From the NCBI RefSeq assembly GCF_011058255.1, contig NZ_JAALFH010000049.1:1-52729 (forward strand): a stretch of 52,729 nt of DNA. The letters run 5' to 3'. A model generated the notes under the pieces. That model did no database searches, had not been told where the DNA came from, and worked only from the letters and a program-made list of their open reading frames with translations. Numbering within the stretch: position 1 is the stretch's first letter; the number at the start of each line of letters is the position of its first letter. This stretch comes from Thioalkalivibrio sp. XN8 (GTDB lineage Bacteria > Pseudomonadota > Gammaproteobacteria > Steroidobacterales > XN24). The position numbers and the translations under genes are program-made. Shown in pieces: positions 8,956-22,305 of this stretch.

Positions 8956-9972
8956 ATGATAACGCCCGGGACGGCGGCGCGTCACTTGGAGCCCTGGCGG
9001 CGCGAACTGGCCGCCGCGGTGACCGACCCCGCCGAGCTGCTGGAGCTGCTCGGGCTGGATCCGGGCCTGCTGCCGGGCGCGCGCGCGGCGACGGCGCACT
9101 TCGGCCTCAAGGTTCCGCGCAGCTTCATCACCCGCATGCGGCCCGGCGATCCGCACGACCCGCTGCTGCGCCAGGTGCTGCCGCTGGGCGCCGAGACCCT
9201 GGAGACGCCGGGCTACGGCGCCGACCCGGTCGGCGATCTCGCGGCCCTGCGGGCGCCGGGCGTCCTGGCCAAGTACCGCGGCCGGGCGCTGCTGATGACC
9301 ACGGGCGGTTGCGCCGTCAACTGCCGCTACTGCTTCCGCCGCGAGTTTCCCTACGACAGCGGCGCCCTGACGCCCACGCGCCTGTCGGCCGCGGTGGCGG
9401 AACTGGCGGCCCTCCCCGGGCTCGACGAGGTGATCCTCTCCGGGGGCGACCCGCTGGCGCTGCCGACGGCGCGCCTGGCGCGGATCACCGCGGCGCTGGC
9501 CGGCCTGCCCGGCTTGCGGCGGCTGCGGCTTCACACGCGCACGCCGGTGGTGTTGCCCGCCCGCGTCGACGAGCTGCTGCTCGGCTGGCTGCGGGGGCTG
9601 CCGTGGCCGGTCGCGATGGTGGTGCACGTCAATCATCCGCGCGAGCTGTCGCCGGAGCTGCGCGCCGCCCTGGCGGCCCTGGCGGGCACCGGCGCCCGCC
9701 TGCTGAACCAGGCCGTGCTGCTGCGCGGGGTCAACGACGACGCCGAAGTCCTGGCCGAGCTCTCGGCCGCACTGTTCGACGCCGGCGTGCTGCCGTATTA
9801 CCTGCACCTGCTGGACCGCGCCCGCGGCACCGCCCACTTCGAGGTGCCGGCAGCCGAGGCCGTGGCATTGCATGGGGAGCTGGCGGCGCGGCTGCCCGGC
9901 TACCTCGTGCCGCGGCTGGTGCAGGAGGTCGAAGGCGCGCCGGCGAAGCTGCCCGTCACCGGCCTTGGGTGA
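8956..9972 (+). CDS. epmB: EF-P-specific L-lysine 2,3-aminomutase EpmB
   Basis: A 338-residue radical-SAM enzyme. The [4Fe-4S] triad is Cys119, Cys123 and Cys126 in [13 protein letters not shown], followed by the LAM-family blocks [11 protein letters not shown] and [14 protein letters not shown]. EpmB isomerises L-alpha-lysine to (R)-beta-lysine, the substrate of EpmA. The protein ends soon after PRLVQEVEG and lacks the longer C-terminal tail of catabolic lysine aminomutases, consistent with EpmB. I choose ATG 8956, since an ATG at 8890 would overlap the efp start codon and add 22 non-conserved residues. Confidence 0.94.
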   Translation: MITPGTAARHLEPWRRELAAAVTDPAELLELLGLDPGLLPGARAATAHFGLKVPRSFITRMRPGDPHDPLLRQVLPLGAETLETPGYGADPVGDLAALRAPGVLAKYRGRALLMTTGGCAVNCRYCFRREFPYDSGALTPTRLSAAVAELAALPGLDEVILSGGDPLALPTARLARITAALAGLPGLRRLRLHTRTPVVLPARVDELLLGWLRGLPWPVAMVVHVNHPRELSPELRAALAALAGTGARLLNQAVLLRGVNDDAEVLAELSAALFDAGVLPYYLHLLDRARGTAHFEVPAAEAVALHGELAARLPGYLVPRLVQEVEGAPAKLPVTGLG

Positions 9973-9992
9973 CCGGTTTGCGGTGCTAGAAT
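9965..9992 (+). promoter_or_regulatory. Candidate sigma70-type promoter for the FimX-like gene
   Basis: TTGGGT at 9965-9970, a 16-bp spacer, and TAGAAT at 9987-9992, preceded by TGC to give an extended -10. Transcription would begin near 9999, leaving a short leader with the Shine-Dalgarno GGGAGAGG at 10004-10011. The -35 lies inside the last codons of epmB. Confidence 0.45.
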
Positions 9993-10019
9993 GGCGCGCC
10001 TGCGGGAGAGGAACCAGAC

Positions 10020-12077
10020 TTGAGCGAAACCACTGCGGTCCCGGTCGTCGTGCTGAGCCGGCACGAAGAAAACGCCGAAGCTATCAACCAGGCGCTGCGC
10101 AACAGCGGCCGCGCGGCCCATGTGCTGCGCCTCGATGACGCCGGCGACCTGGCCGACCACCTGGCGCCGGACCAGTGCGAATTGCTGGTAGTTTTCGCCG
10201 ACGAGAGCGAGAACCTGCTGCTCACGGCCGCCGCCGTGCTGGAAGCGGTCGGCGCGGAAGTCCCGCTGATCAGCTGCCGGGAGGCGCTCGACGAGACCGT
10301 CATCGCCGACGACATCGCCAACGGGGCCGAGGACGCCGTGACCCTGCAGCGCAAGGACCGCACCGCGGCGGTATTCGAGCGGGCACTGCGCACGGAAAAA
10401 CTCAATCGCGCGCTCAAGAGCGCCATTCACAGCGCCTCCAGCTACCGGGAGCAGCTGCACAAGGTCGTCGCCAGCACGGGCGACGCCATTGCCCACGTCG
10501 GCGAGGGCGTGGTGCTGGACGCCAACCGGGCCTGGGCCGACCTGTTCGGCTTCGACGACGAGAACGAGCTGCCCGGCCTGACCTTCATGGACCTCTTCGC
10601 CGCCCAGCACCAGCCGGCGATCAAGGGCGCCCTCGTGGCCTGCATGCAGGGGCGCTGGCCGCCGCAGGGCCTCAAGGCCAACGGCGTCAATCGCAAGGAC
10701 CAGCCGTTCAGCCTGGTGCTGGAGCTGGAGCCGGCCCGCTTCGACGACGAGGACTGCGTGCGCGTCCGGGTCCCGGCGCGGCCGCAGGAAGACGAGGAGC
10801 AACTGGCCGCGCGGCTGCAACAGGCGCTGCGGCTGGACCAGAGCACCGGGCTGTACACGCGGCGCCACCTGCTGGAGACCATCGGCGCGCGGCTGCGCGA
10901 GGAACTGCCGGCCGGCATCCTGGCGCTGGTGGTTTTCCGGGTCGACGACCTGGCCGGGCTGCAGCGCCAGGTGGGCGCCAGCGGCCTGGAGCTGGTGATG
11001 GCCGGCGTCGGCGACCTGCTGCGCGACAGCATGCAGTCGCGCGATCTCTACGGCCGCTTCGCCACCAGCGAGTTCGGCGCGCTGGTCGCCCGCGGCACGC
11101 GGCGCGACCTCAAGGCCTGGGCCGCCAGCGTGATCGCCCGGGTCGGCCGCACGCTGTTCGAGGCGGGCGGCAAGTCCGTGTCGCTGTCGCTCAGCGCCGG
11201 CGTCTCCATCGTCGACCAGGCCGGCATGAGCGTCGACGAGCTGCATGCCGATGCCAGCGACTCGCTGCACCGCGCGGCCGAGACCGCGGCGGGCCAGGTC
11301 GGCATGAGCCGGCGGGCGGAGGACTCGACCCGCATCGAGGAGCAGGACCGGCTCTGGGTCAAGCGCATCCGGCGCGCCCTGCTGGAAAACCGCTTCCGCC
11401 TGGCCCACCAGCCGATCGCGAGCCTGACCGGCGAAGAACGCGACCTGCACGACCTGTTCGTCCGCATGATCGACGAGCAGGGCGACGAGGTGATGCCGTC
11501 GCAGTTCATGAGCGCCGCCGCGCGCAACGACGTGGTCAAGAACATCGACCGCTGGGTGATCGGCGCGGCGATCATGTTCTGCAAGGAGCACCCCGGGGCC
11601 ACCGCCATGGTGCGGCTGTCGCGGGACACGCTGCTGGACAACATGCTGCCGGCCTGGCTGGAAACCTGTCGCAAGAACAGCCACCTGCCCGAGGGCGCGA
11701 TCGTGTTCCAGGTCACCGAGGAAGTGGCGTCCGGCCAGCTGAAGCAGACCCTGGACATGATCCAGCGGCTGAAGAAGATCGGCTTCGGCTTCGCGCTGGA
11801 GGCGTTCACCGCCAGCCATGCGTCCGCCCAGCTGCTCGGCCACCTGCCGATCGACTTCCTCAAGATCGACGGCTCGCTGATGCAGGGCCTGGCCGGCGAC
11901 GAGCCGCTGCAGGAACGCGTGAAGAGCATCGTGCAGCAAGCCAAGGACCGCGACATCAAGACCATCGCCGAGCGCGTCGAGGACGCCAACACCATGGCCG
12001 TGCTGTGGCAGCTCGGGGTCGAGTACATCCAGGGCTACCAGATCAGCGAGCCCGAGGTCGTGCTCGCCGTCGAGTAG
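10020..12077 (+). CDS. FimX-like signalling protein with degenerate GGDEF and EAL domains
   Basis: A 685-residue protein. The N-terminal ~125 residues look like a receiver-type domain (PVVVLSRHEENAEAINQAL). A PAS domain spans about 145-250 (GDAIAHVGEGVVLDANRAW), a GGDEF-fold domain about 270-430 and an EAL-fold domain about 445-680. The GGDEF signature is replaced by ATSEF (348-352), EAL by DLF (478-480), and the DDFG metal motif by LEAFTASHAS. The DFLKID block is kept. This layout matches FimX, which binds c-di-GMP without making or cleaving it and controls type IV pili. TTG start 10020 has a strong Shine-Dalgarno 8 bases upstream. fimV lies in the same window. Confidence 0.82.
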   Translation: MSETTAVPVVVLSRHEENAEAINQALRNSGRAAHVLRLDDAGDLADHLAPDQCELLVVFADESENLLLTAAAVLEAVGAEVPLISCREALDETVIADDIANGAEDAVTLQRKDRTAAVFERALRTEKLNRALKSAIHSASSYREQLHKVVASTGDAIAHVGEGVVLDANRAWADLFGFDDENELPGLTFMDLFAAQHQPAIKGALVACMQGRWPPQGLKANGVNRKDQPFSLVLELEPARFDDEDCVRVRVPARPQEDEEQLAARLQQALRLDQSTGLYTRRHLLETIGARLREELPAGILALVVFRVDDLAGLQRQVGASGLELVMAGVGDLLRDSMQSRDLYGRFATSEFGALVARGTRRDLKAWAASVIARVGRTLFEAGGKSVSLSLSAGVSIVDQAGMSVDELHADASDSLHRAAETAAGQVGMSRRAEDSTRIEEQDRLWVKRIRRALLENRFRLAHQPIASLTGEERDLHDLFVRMIDEQGDEVMPSQFMSAAARNDVVKNIDRWVIGAAIMFCKEHPGATAMVRLSRDTLLDNMLPAWLETCRKNSHLPEGAIVFQVTEEVASGQLKQTLDMIQRLKKIGFGFALEAFTASHASAQLLGHLPIDFLKIDGSLMQGLAGDEPLQERVKSIVQQAKDRDIKTIAERVEDANTMAVLWQLGVEYIQGYQISEPEVVLAVE

Positions 12078-12087
12078 CCCCGGATCG

Positions 12088-16292
<4,205 letters not shown>

Positions 16293-16304
16293 TTAGAACG
16301 GACG

Positions 16305-16340
16305 AAAAAACGCGGCGGCCCCCCAGCGGGCGCCGCCGCG
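16305..16340 (-). terminator. Rho-independent terminator after the rubrerythrin operon
   Basis: Read on the minus strand, a perfect 9-bp stem (CGCGGCGGC / GCCGCCGCG; plus-strand arms 16311-16319 and 16332-16340) is followed directly by six T residues (A run at 16305-16310). It sits 32 bp past the DUF3501 stop, and separates that operon from parE. This is the clearest intrinsic terminator in the window. Confidence 0.85.
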
Positions 16341-16372
16341 TATCTCGCTCCGGGCGCGATGGCCTCGGGCGT

Positions 16373-16954
16373 TCAGTTCAGGTCGTTGACCAGGCTGGCG
16401 CGGGTGCTGTCGGGCACCGTGACGGCAACTTTCAGGTTGTCGTGGTCCACGCCCATGGCCAGGCCCACGCCGCCCTTGAGCGCCGCGGCCATCTCGTCGC
16501 TCAGCTCGAAGCGCATGAAGTGCACGGAGGAGGTCTTCTCCTCGGTGTCCCGCTCCAGGTCCTCGTCGGCGATCGCATAGACCTTGTCGTGGCCGTCCAC
16601 CTGCACCCAGACCTTGTCCTCGACGCCGATCAGCCGGGCCAGCTCAAGCTTGCGTACGTCCACGTCCGGGTACTCGAGCATGAAGGTGGCCTTCCAGTTG
16701 CGGCCGTCCGGGATCAGCGGGTTGTAGGCGGAGAGCTCGTCCTCGATGCCCTCGGCCTCGAAAATGCGCTCGATGCGCAGCATCTCCTGCACCTGGTACT
16801 GGATGGTCAGCTCGTCCTCGAAATACAGGGTCGCGTTGGGGCCCAGGGCCACCTGGCGGTGCTTCTTGTGTTCCAGGACCTTGGCCCGGAAAGCAGGGCG
16901 CTCGCGCGCGTACTGCTCGAGGCTCATCAGGTCGCTTGCTGTCAGCTGGGTCAT
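16373..16954 (-). CDS. DUF3501 family protein
   Basis: A 193-residue soluble protein of the DUF3501 family: YARERPAFRAKVLEHKKHRQ near residues 15-34, LGPNATLYFEDELTIQYQVQ, and a C-terminal half with FMRFELSDEMAAALKGG. No catalytic motif, cysteine cluster or membrane segment is visible, and its biochemical function is unknown. It is the last gene of a rubrerythrin / Fe-S oxidoreductase / DUF3501 set, a grouping seen repeatedly in proteobacteria, which suggests a role in peroxide detoxification or its electron supply. The start is ATG 16954; a terminator follows. Confidence 0.85.
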   Translation of the reverse strand: MTQLTASDLMSLEQYARERPAFRAKVLEHKKHRQVALGPNATLYFEDELTIQYQVQEMLRIERIFEAEGIEDELSAYNPLIPDGRNWKATFMLEYPDVDVRKLELARLIGVEDKVWVQVDGHDKVYAIADEDLERDTEEKTSSVHFMRFELSDEMAAALKGGVGLAMGVDHDNLKVAVTVPDSTRASLVNDLN

Positions 16955-17016
16955 GGCAATCTCTCCGTCGATCTGTTGGCTGGGTCCCCGGGCGACTTCC
17001 CCCGTCGCTACCCGCG

Positions 17017-18357
17017 TCAGAGCCCGTAGGCCATCCTGAGCAGCGTCATCGGGTGCTTCGCATGCGTGCCGTCCTGCAGGCCGTGGGCGATCTGGTCGCC
17101 GGCCATCGGGCAATCGCTGACGAAATGGTCCGGCGCAGCGCCCTTCACCTTGTTCACCACGGGACGCGCGATCTTGATCGAGGTCTCGTGGAATTCCTTC
17201 TTCACCGCGTAGGTGCCGTCGTGGCCCGAGCAGCGCTCGATGGCTTCGACCTTGGTATCGGGCACGAGCGACAGGATGTCGCGCGTCTTGAGGCCGATGT
17301 TCTGCACGCGCAGGTGGCACGGCACCTGGTAGCTGACCTTGCCGAGCGGCTGGGCGAACTCGGTCTTGAGCTTGCCGCCCTTGTGGCGCAGCGCCAGGTA
17401 CTCGAAGGGGTCGAACATGGCCGCCGCAACCTTCTTCACGTCTTCGCGCTCGGGGAACAGCAGCGGCAGCTCCTGCTTGAACATCAGCGCGCAGGAGGGC
17501 ACCGGCGCGACCAGGTCCCAGCCCTCGTCCACGGCCCTGGCCAGGGCGGGAATGTTCGCTTCCATCGACCGTTCCACGGCCTCCAGGTCGCCGAGTTCCA
17601 TCTTGGGCATGCCGCAGCACTGCTCTTTCTCGACCAGCTTCACGGGGATCCCGTTGTGCTCGAAGACCTTGACCAGGTCCTCGCCGACTTCGGGCACGTT
17701 GCGGTTGCCGTAGCAGGTGGCGAACAGCGCCACGCGGCCCTGCGTGCCCGCCACGGGCTCGCCCGCGCGCGCCGTGGGCTGGTTCTTCAGGCGGCTGCGC
17801 ATGCTGCGCGAGTGGTACTTCGGCAGCGGCGCGTCACGGTGCACGCCGAGCACGCTCTCCAGCAGCTTGCGCCCGCCGGAGCTCGCATTCACGGCGTTGA
17901 CCACTTCGGCCACCACCGGGATGCCGGCCAGCTTCCCGACCGCGTCGGTGGAAGTCAGGATGCGGTCGCGGCGGCTGGCGCCGTCCTTCCTGAAGCGCAC
18001 CGCCTTGGCGCGCAGCATCAGGTGCGGGAAATCGACGTTCCACTCGTGCGGCGGCACGTAGGGACACTTCGACATGTAGCACATGTCGCAGAGGTAGCAG
18101 TGGTCGACGACCTGCCAGTACACCTCGCGGCCGATCCCGTCCACTTCGCCGGTGTCCGACTCGTCGACCGCGTCGAACAGCAGCGGGAAGGAGTTGCACA
18201 GGCTGAAGCAGCGCCGGCACCCGTGACAGATGTCGAACACGCGCTCCATCTCGGCGAAGAGCTTCTCTTCGTCCCAGAAATCGGTGGATTTCCACGCGAC
18301 CGGATGCCGCGTCGGCGCCTCGAGGCTGCCTTCACGACGGGGGGTATCGAGCGACAT
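17017..18357 (-). CDS. Fe-S oxidoreductase, heterodisulfide-reductase-related/GlpC-like
   Basis: A 446-residue protein with two [4Fe-4S] ferredoxin-type clusters: Cys44/47/50/54 ([11 protein letters not shown]) and Cys87/90/93/98 ([13 protein letters not shown]). Two downstream CCG-like cysteine regions follow, including [13 protein letters not shown] and VPCHLRVQN plus SDCPMAGDQ. This is the GlpC/HdrD-type architecture of membrane-associated electron-transfer subunits. No transmembrane helix is visible, so it probably docks to a partner. The ATG has a strong AAGGAG ribosome site. Placed between rubrerythrin and DUF3501, it may carry electrons to rubrerythrin; this is inference. Confidence 0.85.
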   Translation of the reverse strand: MSLDTPRREGSLEAPTRHPVAWKSTDFWDEEKLFAEMERVFDICHGCRRCFSLCNSFPLLFDAVDESDTGEVDGIGREVYWQVVDHCYLCDMCYMSKCPYVPPHEWNVDFPHLMLRAKAVRFRKDGASRRDRILTSTDAVGKLAGIPVVAEVVNAVNASSGGRKLLESVLGVHRDAPLPKYHSRSMRSRLKNQPTARAGEPVAGTQGRVALFATCYGNRNVPEVGEDLVKVFEHNGIPVKLVEKEQCCGMPKMELGDLEAVERSMEANIPALARAVDEGWDLVAPVPSCALMFKQELPLLFPEREDVKKVAAAMFDPFEYLALRHKGGKLKTEFAQPLGKVSYQVPCHLRVQNIGLKTRDILSLVPDTKVEAIERCSGHDGTYAVKKEFHETSIKIARPVVNKVKGAAPDHFVSDCPMAGDQIAHGLQDGTHAKHPMTLLRMAYGL

Positions 18358-18441
18358 GTGGCGAACTCCTTAGATCTGTCCGGGCAGATGCCGGGCCCGG
18401 AACCGGAACATGCGCGGGCGCCCGCCCGCGACGACGGCGGA

Positions 18442-18466
18442 GCGCCGCCGGCCGGGCCGGCGGCGC
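18442..18466 (-). promoter_or_regulatory. Strong intercistronic hairpin between rubrerythrin and Fe-S oxidoreductase genes
   Basis: A perfect 11-bp stem (GCGCCGCCGGC at 18442-18452 with its complement at 18456-18466) and a 3-base loop lies 18 bp past the rubrerythrin stop. No U-tract follows, so it is more likely an mRNA 3'-end stabiliser or partial attenuator than a full terminator. It would allow more rubrerythrin than oxidoreductase from one promoter. Confidence 0.5.
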
Positions 18467-18484
18467 CCCCCTGCACCAGGGTGC

Positions 18485-18907
18485 TCAGCCGTCGAGGTTG
18501 TCGAGGGCCTTCTGGAAGCGGTTGGCGTGGCTGCGCTCAGCCTTCGCCAGCGTCTCGAACCAGTCGGCGATCTCGTCGAAGCCCTCGTCGCGCGCGGTCT
18601 TGGCCATGCCCGGGTACATGTCGGTGTACTCGTGGGTCTCGCCCGCAATCGCGGCCTTCAGGTTGTCCGAGGTGCCGCCGATCGGCAGGCCGGTGGCCGG
18701 ATCACCCACGGCCTCGAGGTACTCGAGGTGGCCGTGCGCGTGGCCGGTCTCGCCCTCGGCGGTCGAACGGAACACGGTCGCGACATCGTTGTAGCCTTCC
18801 ACGTCGGCCTTGGACGCGAAATACAGATAACGACGGTTAGCCTGGGACTCGCCCGAGAAGGCCTCCTTGAGGTTGTTCTCGGTCTTGCTGCCCTTCAGTT
18901 CTGCCAT
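18485..18907 (-). CDS. Rubrerythrin (single-domain, no rubredoxin tail)
   Basis: A 140-residue ferritin-like diiron protein. The ligand set is visible: Glu20 ([11 protein letters not shown]), Glu53 and His56 ([10 protein letters not shown]), Glu90/Glu93 (GETHEY), and Glu124/His127 ([10 protein letters not shown]). Rubrerythrins reduce hydrogen peroxide in the cytoplasm. The usual C-terminal rubredoxin domain with its Fe(Cys)4 site is absent, so electrons must come from another protein. The adjacent Fe-S oxidoreductase is the obvious candidate. The ATG at 18907 has AGGAGGAAAAG just upstream. A perfect 19-bp palindrome lies 116 bp upstream. Confidence 0.93.
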   Translation of the reverse strand: MAELKGSKTENNLKEAFSGESQANRRYLYFASKADVEGYNDVATVFRSTAEGETGHAHGHLEYLEAVGDPATGLPIGGTSDNLKAAIAGETHEYTDMYPGMAKTARDEGFDEIADWFETLAKAERSHANRFQKALDNLDG

Positions 18908-19022
18908 GGGTCTTTTCCTCCTGAGGTGATTCCCATTCCGGCCGGGCGGCCGGACAATTTCGGCTCCAGCCGCCGTCGGACCGGACCCAGGGGATACAGC
19001 CCGCTAATGCGACTTGGACTCA

Positions 19023-19041
19023 ATTTAGACTTAGTCTAAAT
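19023..19041. promoter_or_regulatory. Perfect 9-1-9 palindrome, candidate Fur/PerR-type operator
   Basis: ATTTAGACTTAGTCTAAAT is a perfect inverted repeat with one central base. Its core TTAGACT-T-AGTCTAA has the 7-1-7 form of Fur-family (Fur/PerR/Zur) boxes. It is an AT-rich island in very GC-rich DNA, upstream of the rubrerythrin gene and divergent from xseB (start 19174). A peroxide- or iron-responsive regulator would fit the operon, but the regulator itself is not in this window. Which gene it controls is inferred. Confidence 0.6.
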
Positions 19042-19173
19042 GACCACGGAAAGGTTAGTCCTGGCACCTCCGGCTGTCAACCGGACGCGGCGCCGCGCGA
19101 CCGTTGCGGATTGATTCCGCGGCCGCCGCGCCGGTATCGTAGCCGCCTCTTTTATCATCCCGTGATCACGCCG

Positions 19174-19440
19174 ATGCCCAAGCAGAAAACCGACGCTCCG
19201 CCGCCGCCGGCCGAGGCGGACACGCTGGACTTCGAGCAGGCCCTGGCCGCGCTCGAGCTGCTCGTGGCCGAGCTCGAGTCCGGCAACCAGCCGCTGGAAC
19301 AGGCGCTGGCGTCCTTCGAGCGCGGGGTCGCGCTCACCCGCCGCTGCCAGGCGGCACTCCGGGCCGCGGAGCAGAAAGTCGAGATCCTGTCGCGCGACAC
19401 CGACGAGGCCGGGCTCGAGCCGTTCGAGCCCGGCGAATGA
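19174..19440 (+). CDS. xseB: Exodeoxyribonuclease VII small subunit
   Basis: An 88-residue XseB. The core LDFEQALAALELLVAELESG followed by PLEQALASFERGVALTRRCQ is the family signature, forming the helical hairpin that binds the large subunit XseA. The complex degrades single-stranded DNA from both ends in repair. ATG 19174 is chosen; an in-frame GTG at 19162 would add four residues. The stop overlaps the ispA start (ATGA), the classic xseB-ispA-dxs order. Confidence 0.93.
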   Translation: MPKQKTDAPPPPAEADTLDFEQALAALELLVAELESGNQPLEQALASFERGVALTRRCQAALRAAEQKVEILSRDTDEAGLEPFEPGE

Positions 19441-20327
19441 GCTGGGCCGAAGAACTGTCGGCCTGCGGCGCGCGCGTCGAGGCCGTGCTGGAGCGTTGGT
19501 TGCCGCCATCCGGCCGGAAACCCTGCCGGCTGCATGAGGCGATGCGCTATGCGGCGCTCGGCGGCGGCAAGCGGGTCCGCCCCGCGCTGGTGTACTTCAC
19601 CGGGCGCGCGCTCGGCGTGGCGCCGGAGCGACTCGACGGCCCGGCCGCCGCGGTAGAGCTGATTCACGCCTACTCCCTGGTGCACGACGACCTGCCGGCC
19701 ATGGACGACGACGACCTGCGCCGCGGCCGGCCCACCTGCCACCGGGCCTTCGACGAGGCAACGGCGATCCTGGCCGGCGACGCGCTCCAGGTGCTGGCCT
19801 TCGAGATCCTGGCCGACGATCCCGCCATGACGCCGGCAACCGCCGGGCGGCTGGAAATCATCCGCCTGCTGGCGCGGGCTGCCGGCACCGCCGGCATGGC
19901 GGGCGGCCAGGCGATCGACCTCGAGGCCGCGGGCCAGGTGCCGTCCGTGGCCGAACTGGAACACATGCACCGCCTCAAGACCGGCGCGCTGATCCACGCC
20001 AGCGTGCTGATGGCCGCCGCCAGCGCGGACACGCTGCCGCCTGGCGCGGCGGCGGGGCTCGACCACTACGGCCGGGCGCTGGGCCTCGCCTTCCAGGTCC
20101 AGGACGACATCCTCGACGTAGAAGGCGAGACCGCGGTGCTCGGCAAGCGGGCGCACGCGGACGCCGCCCTCGACAAGCCCAATTACCCCGCCGTGGCCGG
20201 GCTGGAGGCCGCCAAGAAGCGCCTGCGCGAACTGCACGACGAGGCCGTCGGGGCGCTGGCGCCGCTGGGCGAGGCGGCTGCGCCCCTGCGCTGGCTGTCC
20301 GGCTGGCTCACCGAGCGCCGGCACTGA
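19437..20327 (+). CDS. ispA: Farnesyl diphosphate synthase (polyprenyl synthetase family)
   Basis: A 296-residue short-chain prenyltransferase. The first aspartate-rich motif DDLPAMDDDDLRRG starts at Asp84, and the second, QVQDDILDVEG, is near residue 220. LGGGKRVRPALVYF near residue 42 holds the diphosphate-binding Lys/Arg. It condenses IPP with DMAPP/GPP to give FPP for quinones and undecaprenyl carriers. The ATG overlaps the xseB stop, so it is probably translationally coupled. dxs begins 88 bp downstream behind a likely separate promoter. Confidence 0.95.
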   Translation: MSWAEELSACGARVEAVLERWLPPSGRKPCRLHEAMRYAALGGGKRVRPALVYFTGRALGVAPERLDGPAAAVELIHAYSLVHDDLPAMDDDDLRRGRPTCHRAFDEATAILAGDALQVLAFEILADDPAMTPATAGRLEIIRLLARAAGTAGMAGGQAIDLEAAGQVPSVAELEHMHRLKTGALIHASVLMAAASADTLPPGAAAGLDHYGRALGLAFQVQDDILDVEGETAVLGKRAHADAALDKPNYPAVAGLEAAKKRLRELHDEAVGALAPLGEAAAPLRWLSGWLTERRH

Positions 20328-20344
20328 CGGGCGGCCGGCCCGCC

Positions 20345-20374
20345 TTGGACAGGGCGCGCCGTCTGGCGGATAAT
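20345..20374 (+). promoter_or_regulatory. Candidate sigma70 promoter for dxs
   Basis: TTGGAC at 20345-20350, an 18-bp spacer and GATAAT at 20369-20374 make a good sigma70-like pair in the ispA-dxs gap. Transcription would start near 20381, giving dxs expression independent of ispA. Confidence 0.5.
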
Positions 20375-20415
20375 CGGGAGCTTGTTTCCAGCAGGACGGC
20401 GCAACCGGCAAGGAC

Positions 20416-22305
20416 ATGAATCCCGAGGAGAAATATCCCCTGCTGTTCAGCATCCAGGCGCCGGCCGACCTGCGGGCGTTGCCGGAGGAGGCCCTGGAAG
20501 CCGTCACCCATGAACTGCGCGGTTACCTGGTCGAGACGATGGCCCGGACGGGCGGGCATTTCGCCGCCAACCTGGGCACCGTGGAGCTGGCCACGCTGCT
20601 GCACTACGTGTTCGACACGCCGCACGACCGGCTGGTATGGGACGTGGGTCACCAGGCCTACCCGCACAAGATTCTCACCGGGCGGCGGGACCGGCTGGCC
20701 AGCATTCGCCAGCAAGGCGGCCTGGCGCCCTTCCCGACCCGCTTCGAGAGCGAGTACGACACCTTCGGCGTCGGCCATTCGAGCACCTCGGTCAGCGCCG
20801 CCCTGGGCATGGCGATCGCGGCCAAGCAGAAGGGCGAGCGACGCCGCGTCGCCGCGATCATCGGCGACGGCGCCCTGACGGCGGGCCTGGCCTACGAGGC
20901 CCTGTGCCATGCGGGCAGCCTCGACGTCGATCTGCTGGTGATCCTGAACGACAACGACATGTCGATTTCCGAGAACGTCGGCGCCATGTCGAACTACCTG
21001 GCCCGGGTGCTCTCCGGCAAGCTCTATTCGCAGATGCGCGAAGGCAGCAAGAAGCTGATCCGCCGCATGCCGACGGTATGGGAGCTGGCCCGCCGCTCCG
21101 AGGAGCACATGAAGGGCATGGTGCTGCCGGGCACGCTGTTCGAGGAGCTCGGGCTGAACTACATCGGCCCGGTGGACGGCCACGACGTGGACGTGCTGCT
21201 GAAGACCCTGCGCAACGTGCGCGACCTCCCCGGCCCGCAGTTCCTGCACGTGGTGACGCGCAAGGGCAAGGGCTACGCGCCGGCCGAGGCCGACCCGATC
21301 CTGTGGCACGGCCCGGGCCCCTTCGACCCGGGCAAGGGCGAGATCCACAAGGCGCCCGCCAAGGGCAAGACCTATTCGGCCATCTTCGGCGACTGGCTGT
21401 GCGACATGGCGGCGGCGGACGAGCGCGTGATCGGCATCACGCCGGCGATGCGCGAAGGCTCCGGCATGGTCGAGTACTCGCGCCGCTTTCCGGAGCGCTA
21501 CTTCGATGTCGGCATCTGCGAACAGCATGCCGTGACCCTGGGCGCGGGCCTTGCCTGCGAGGGTGCGCGGCCGGTGGTGGCCATCTATTCGAGTTTCCTG
21601 CAGCGCGCCTACGACCAGCTGATCCACGACGTGGCGCTGCAGAACCTGCCGGTGGTGTTCGCCCTCGACCGCGGCGGCCTGGTCGGCAACGACGGGCCGA
21701 CGCACCACGGCGCCTACGACCTGTCCTTCCTGCGCTGCATTCCGAACATGACGGTGATGGCGCCGGCGGACGAGAACGAGTGCCGCCAGATGCTGTACAC
21801 GGGCATCACCCTGGACGGGCCGAGCGCCGTGCGCTATCCGCGCGGCACCGGGCCCGGCGCGCCCATCGAGACGGGCATGACGGCGCTGCCGCTCGGCAAG
21901 GCGGAAGTGCGCCGGCGCGGCAAGGGCGTGGCCCTGCTGGCCTTCGGGGCCATGGTGCCGGTGGCCGAGCAGGCGGGCGAGGCGCTGGACGCCACGGTGG
22001 TGAACATGCGTTTCGTCAAGCCGCTGGACGAAGAACTGGTGCTGGCGCTGGCGAAGAGCCACTCCGCGCTGGTGACGCTCGAGGACAACGCGGTGATGGG
22101 CGGCGCCGGCAGTGCCGTGGGCGAATGCCTCGCGGCGCATCGCGTGCTGGTGCCGATGCTGAATATCGGCATTCCCGACCACTTCATCGAGCACGGCTCG
22201 CGCGGCGAGTGCCTGGCGGCAGCCGGGCTCGACGCCGGCTCGGTGCTCGAGGCGGTGCGCGCCTGGCGGCGCGCGCCGGACCTCCGTACCGTGGGAGAAT
22301 CCTGA
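20416..22305 (+). CDS. dxs: 1-deoxy-D-xylulose-5-phosphate synthase
   Basis: A 629-residue thiamine-diphosphate enzyme. It condenses pyruvate and glyceraldehyde-3-phosphate, the first step of the MEP isoprenoid pathway. His48 ([10 protein letters not shown]), the TPP-Mg site GDGALTAG (150-157) with NDNDMSIS (178-185), and the catalytic-Glu block [15 protein letters not shown] are all present. The three transketolase-like domains and the length are standard. The upstream neighbour ispA uses the pathway's products. Confidence 0.97.
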   Translation: MNPEEKYPLLFSIQAPADLRALPEEALEAVTHELRGYLVETMARTGGHFAANLGTVELATLLHYVFDTPHDRLVWDVGHQAYPHKILTGRRDRLASIRQQGGLAPFPTRFESEYDTFGVGHSSTSVSAALGMAIAAKQKGERRRVAAIIGDGALTAGLAYEALCHAGSLDVDLLVILNDNDMSISENVGAMSNYLARVLSGKLYSQMREGSKKLIRRMPTVWELARRSEEHMKGMVLPGTLFEELGLNYIGPVDGHDVDVLLKTLRNVRDLPGPQFLHVVTRKGKGYAPAEADPILWHGPGPFDPGKGEIHKAPAKGKTYSAIFGDWLCDMAAADERVIGITPAMREGSGMVEYSRRFPERYFDVGICEQHAVTLGAGLACEGARPVVAIYSSFLQRAYDQLIHDVALQNLPVVFALDRGGLVGNDGPTHHGAYDLSFLRCIPNMTVMAPADENECRQMLYTGITLDGPSAVRYPRGTGPGAPIETGMTALPLGKAEVRRRGKGVALLAFGAMVPVAEQAGEALDATVVNMRFVKPLDEELVLALAKSHSALVTLEDNAVMGGAGSAVGECLAAHRVLVPMLNIGIPDHFIEHGSRGECLAAAGLDAGSVLEAVRAWRRAPDLRTVGES

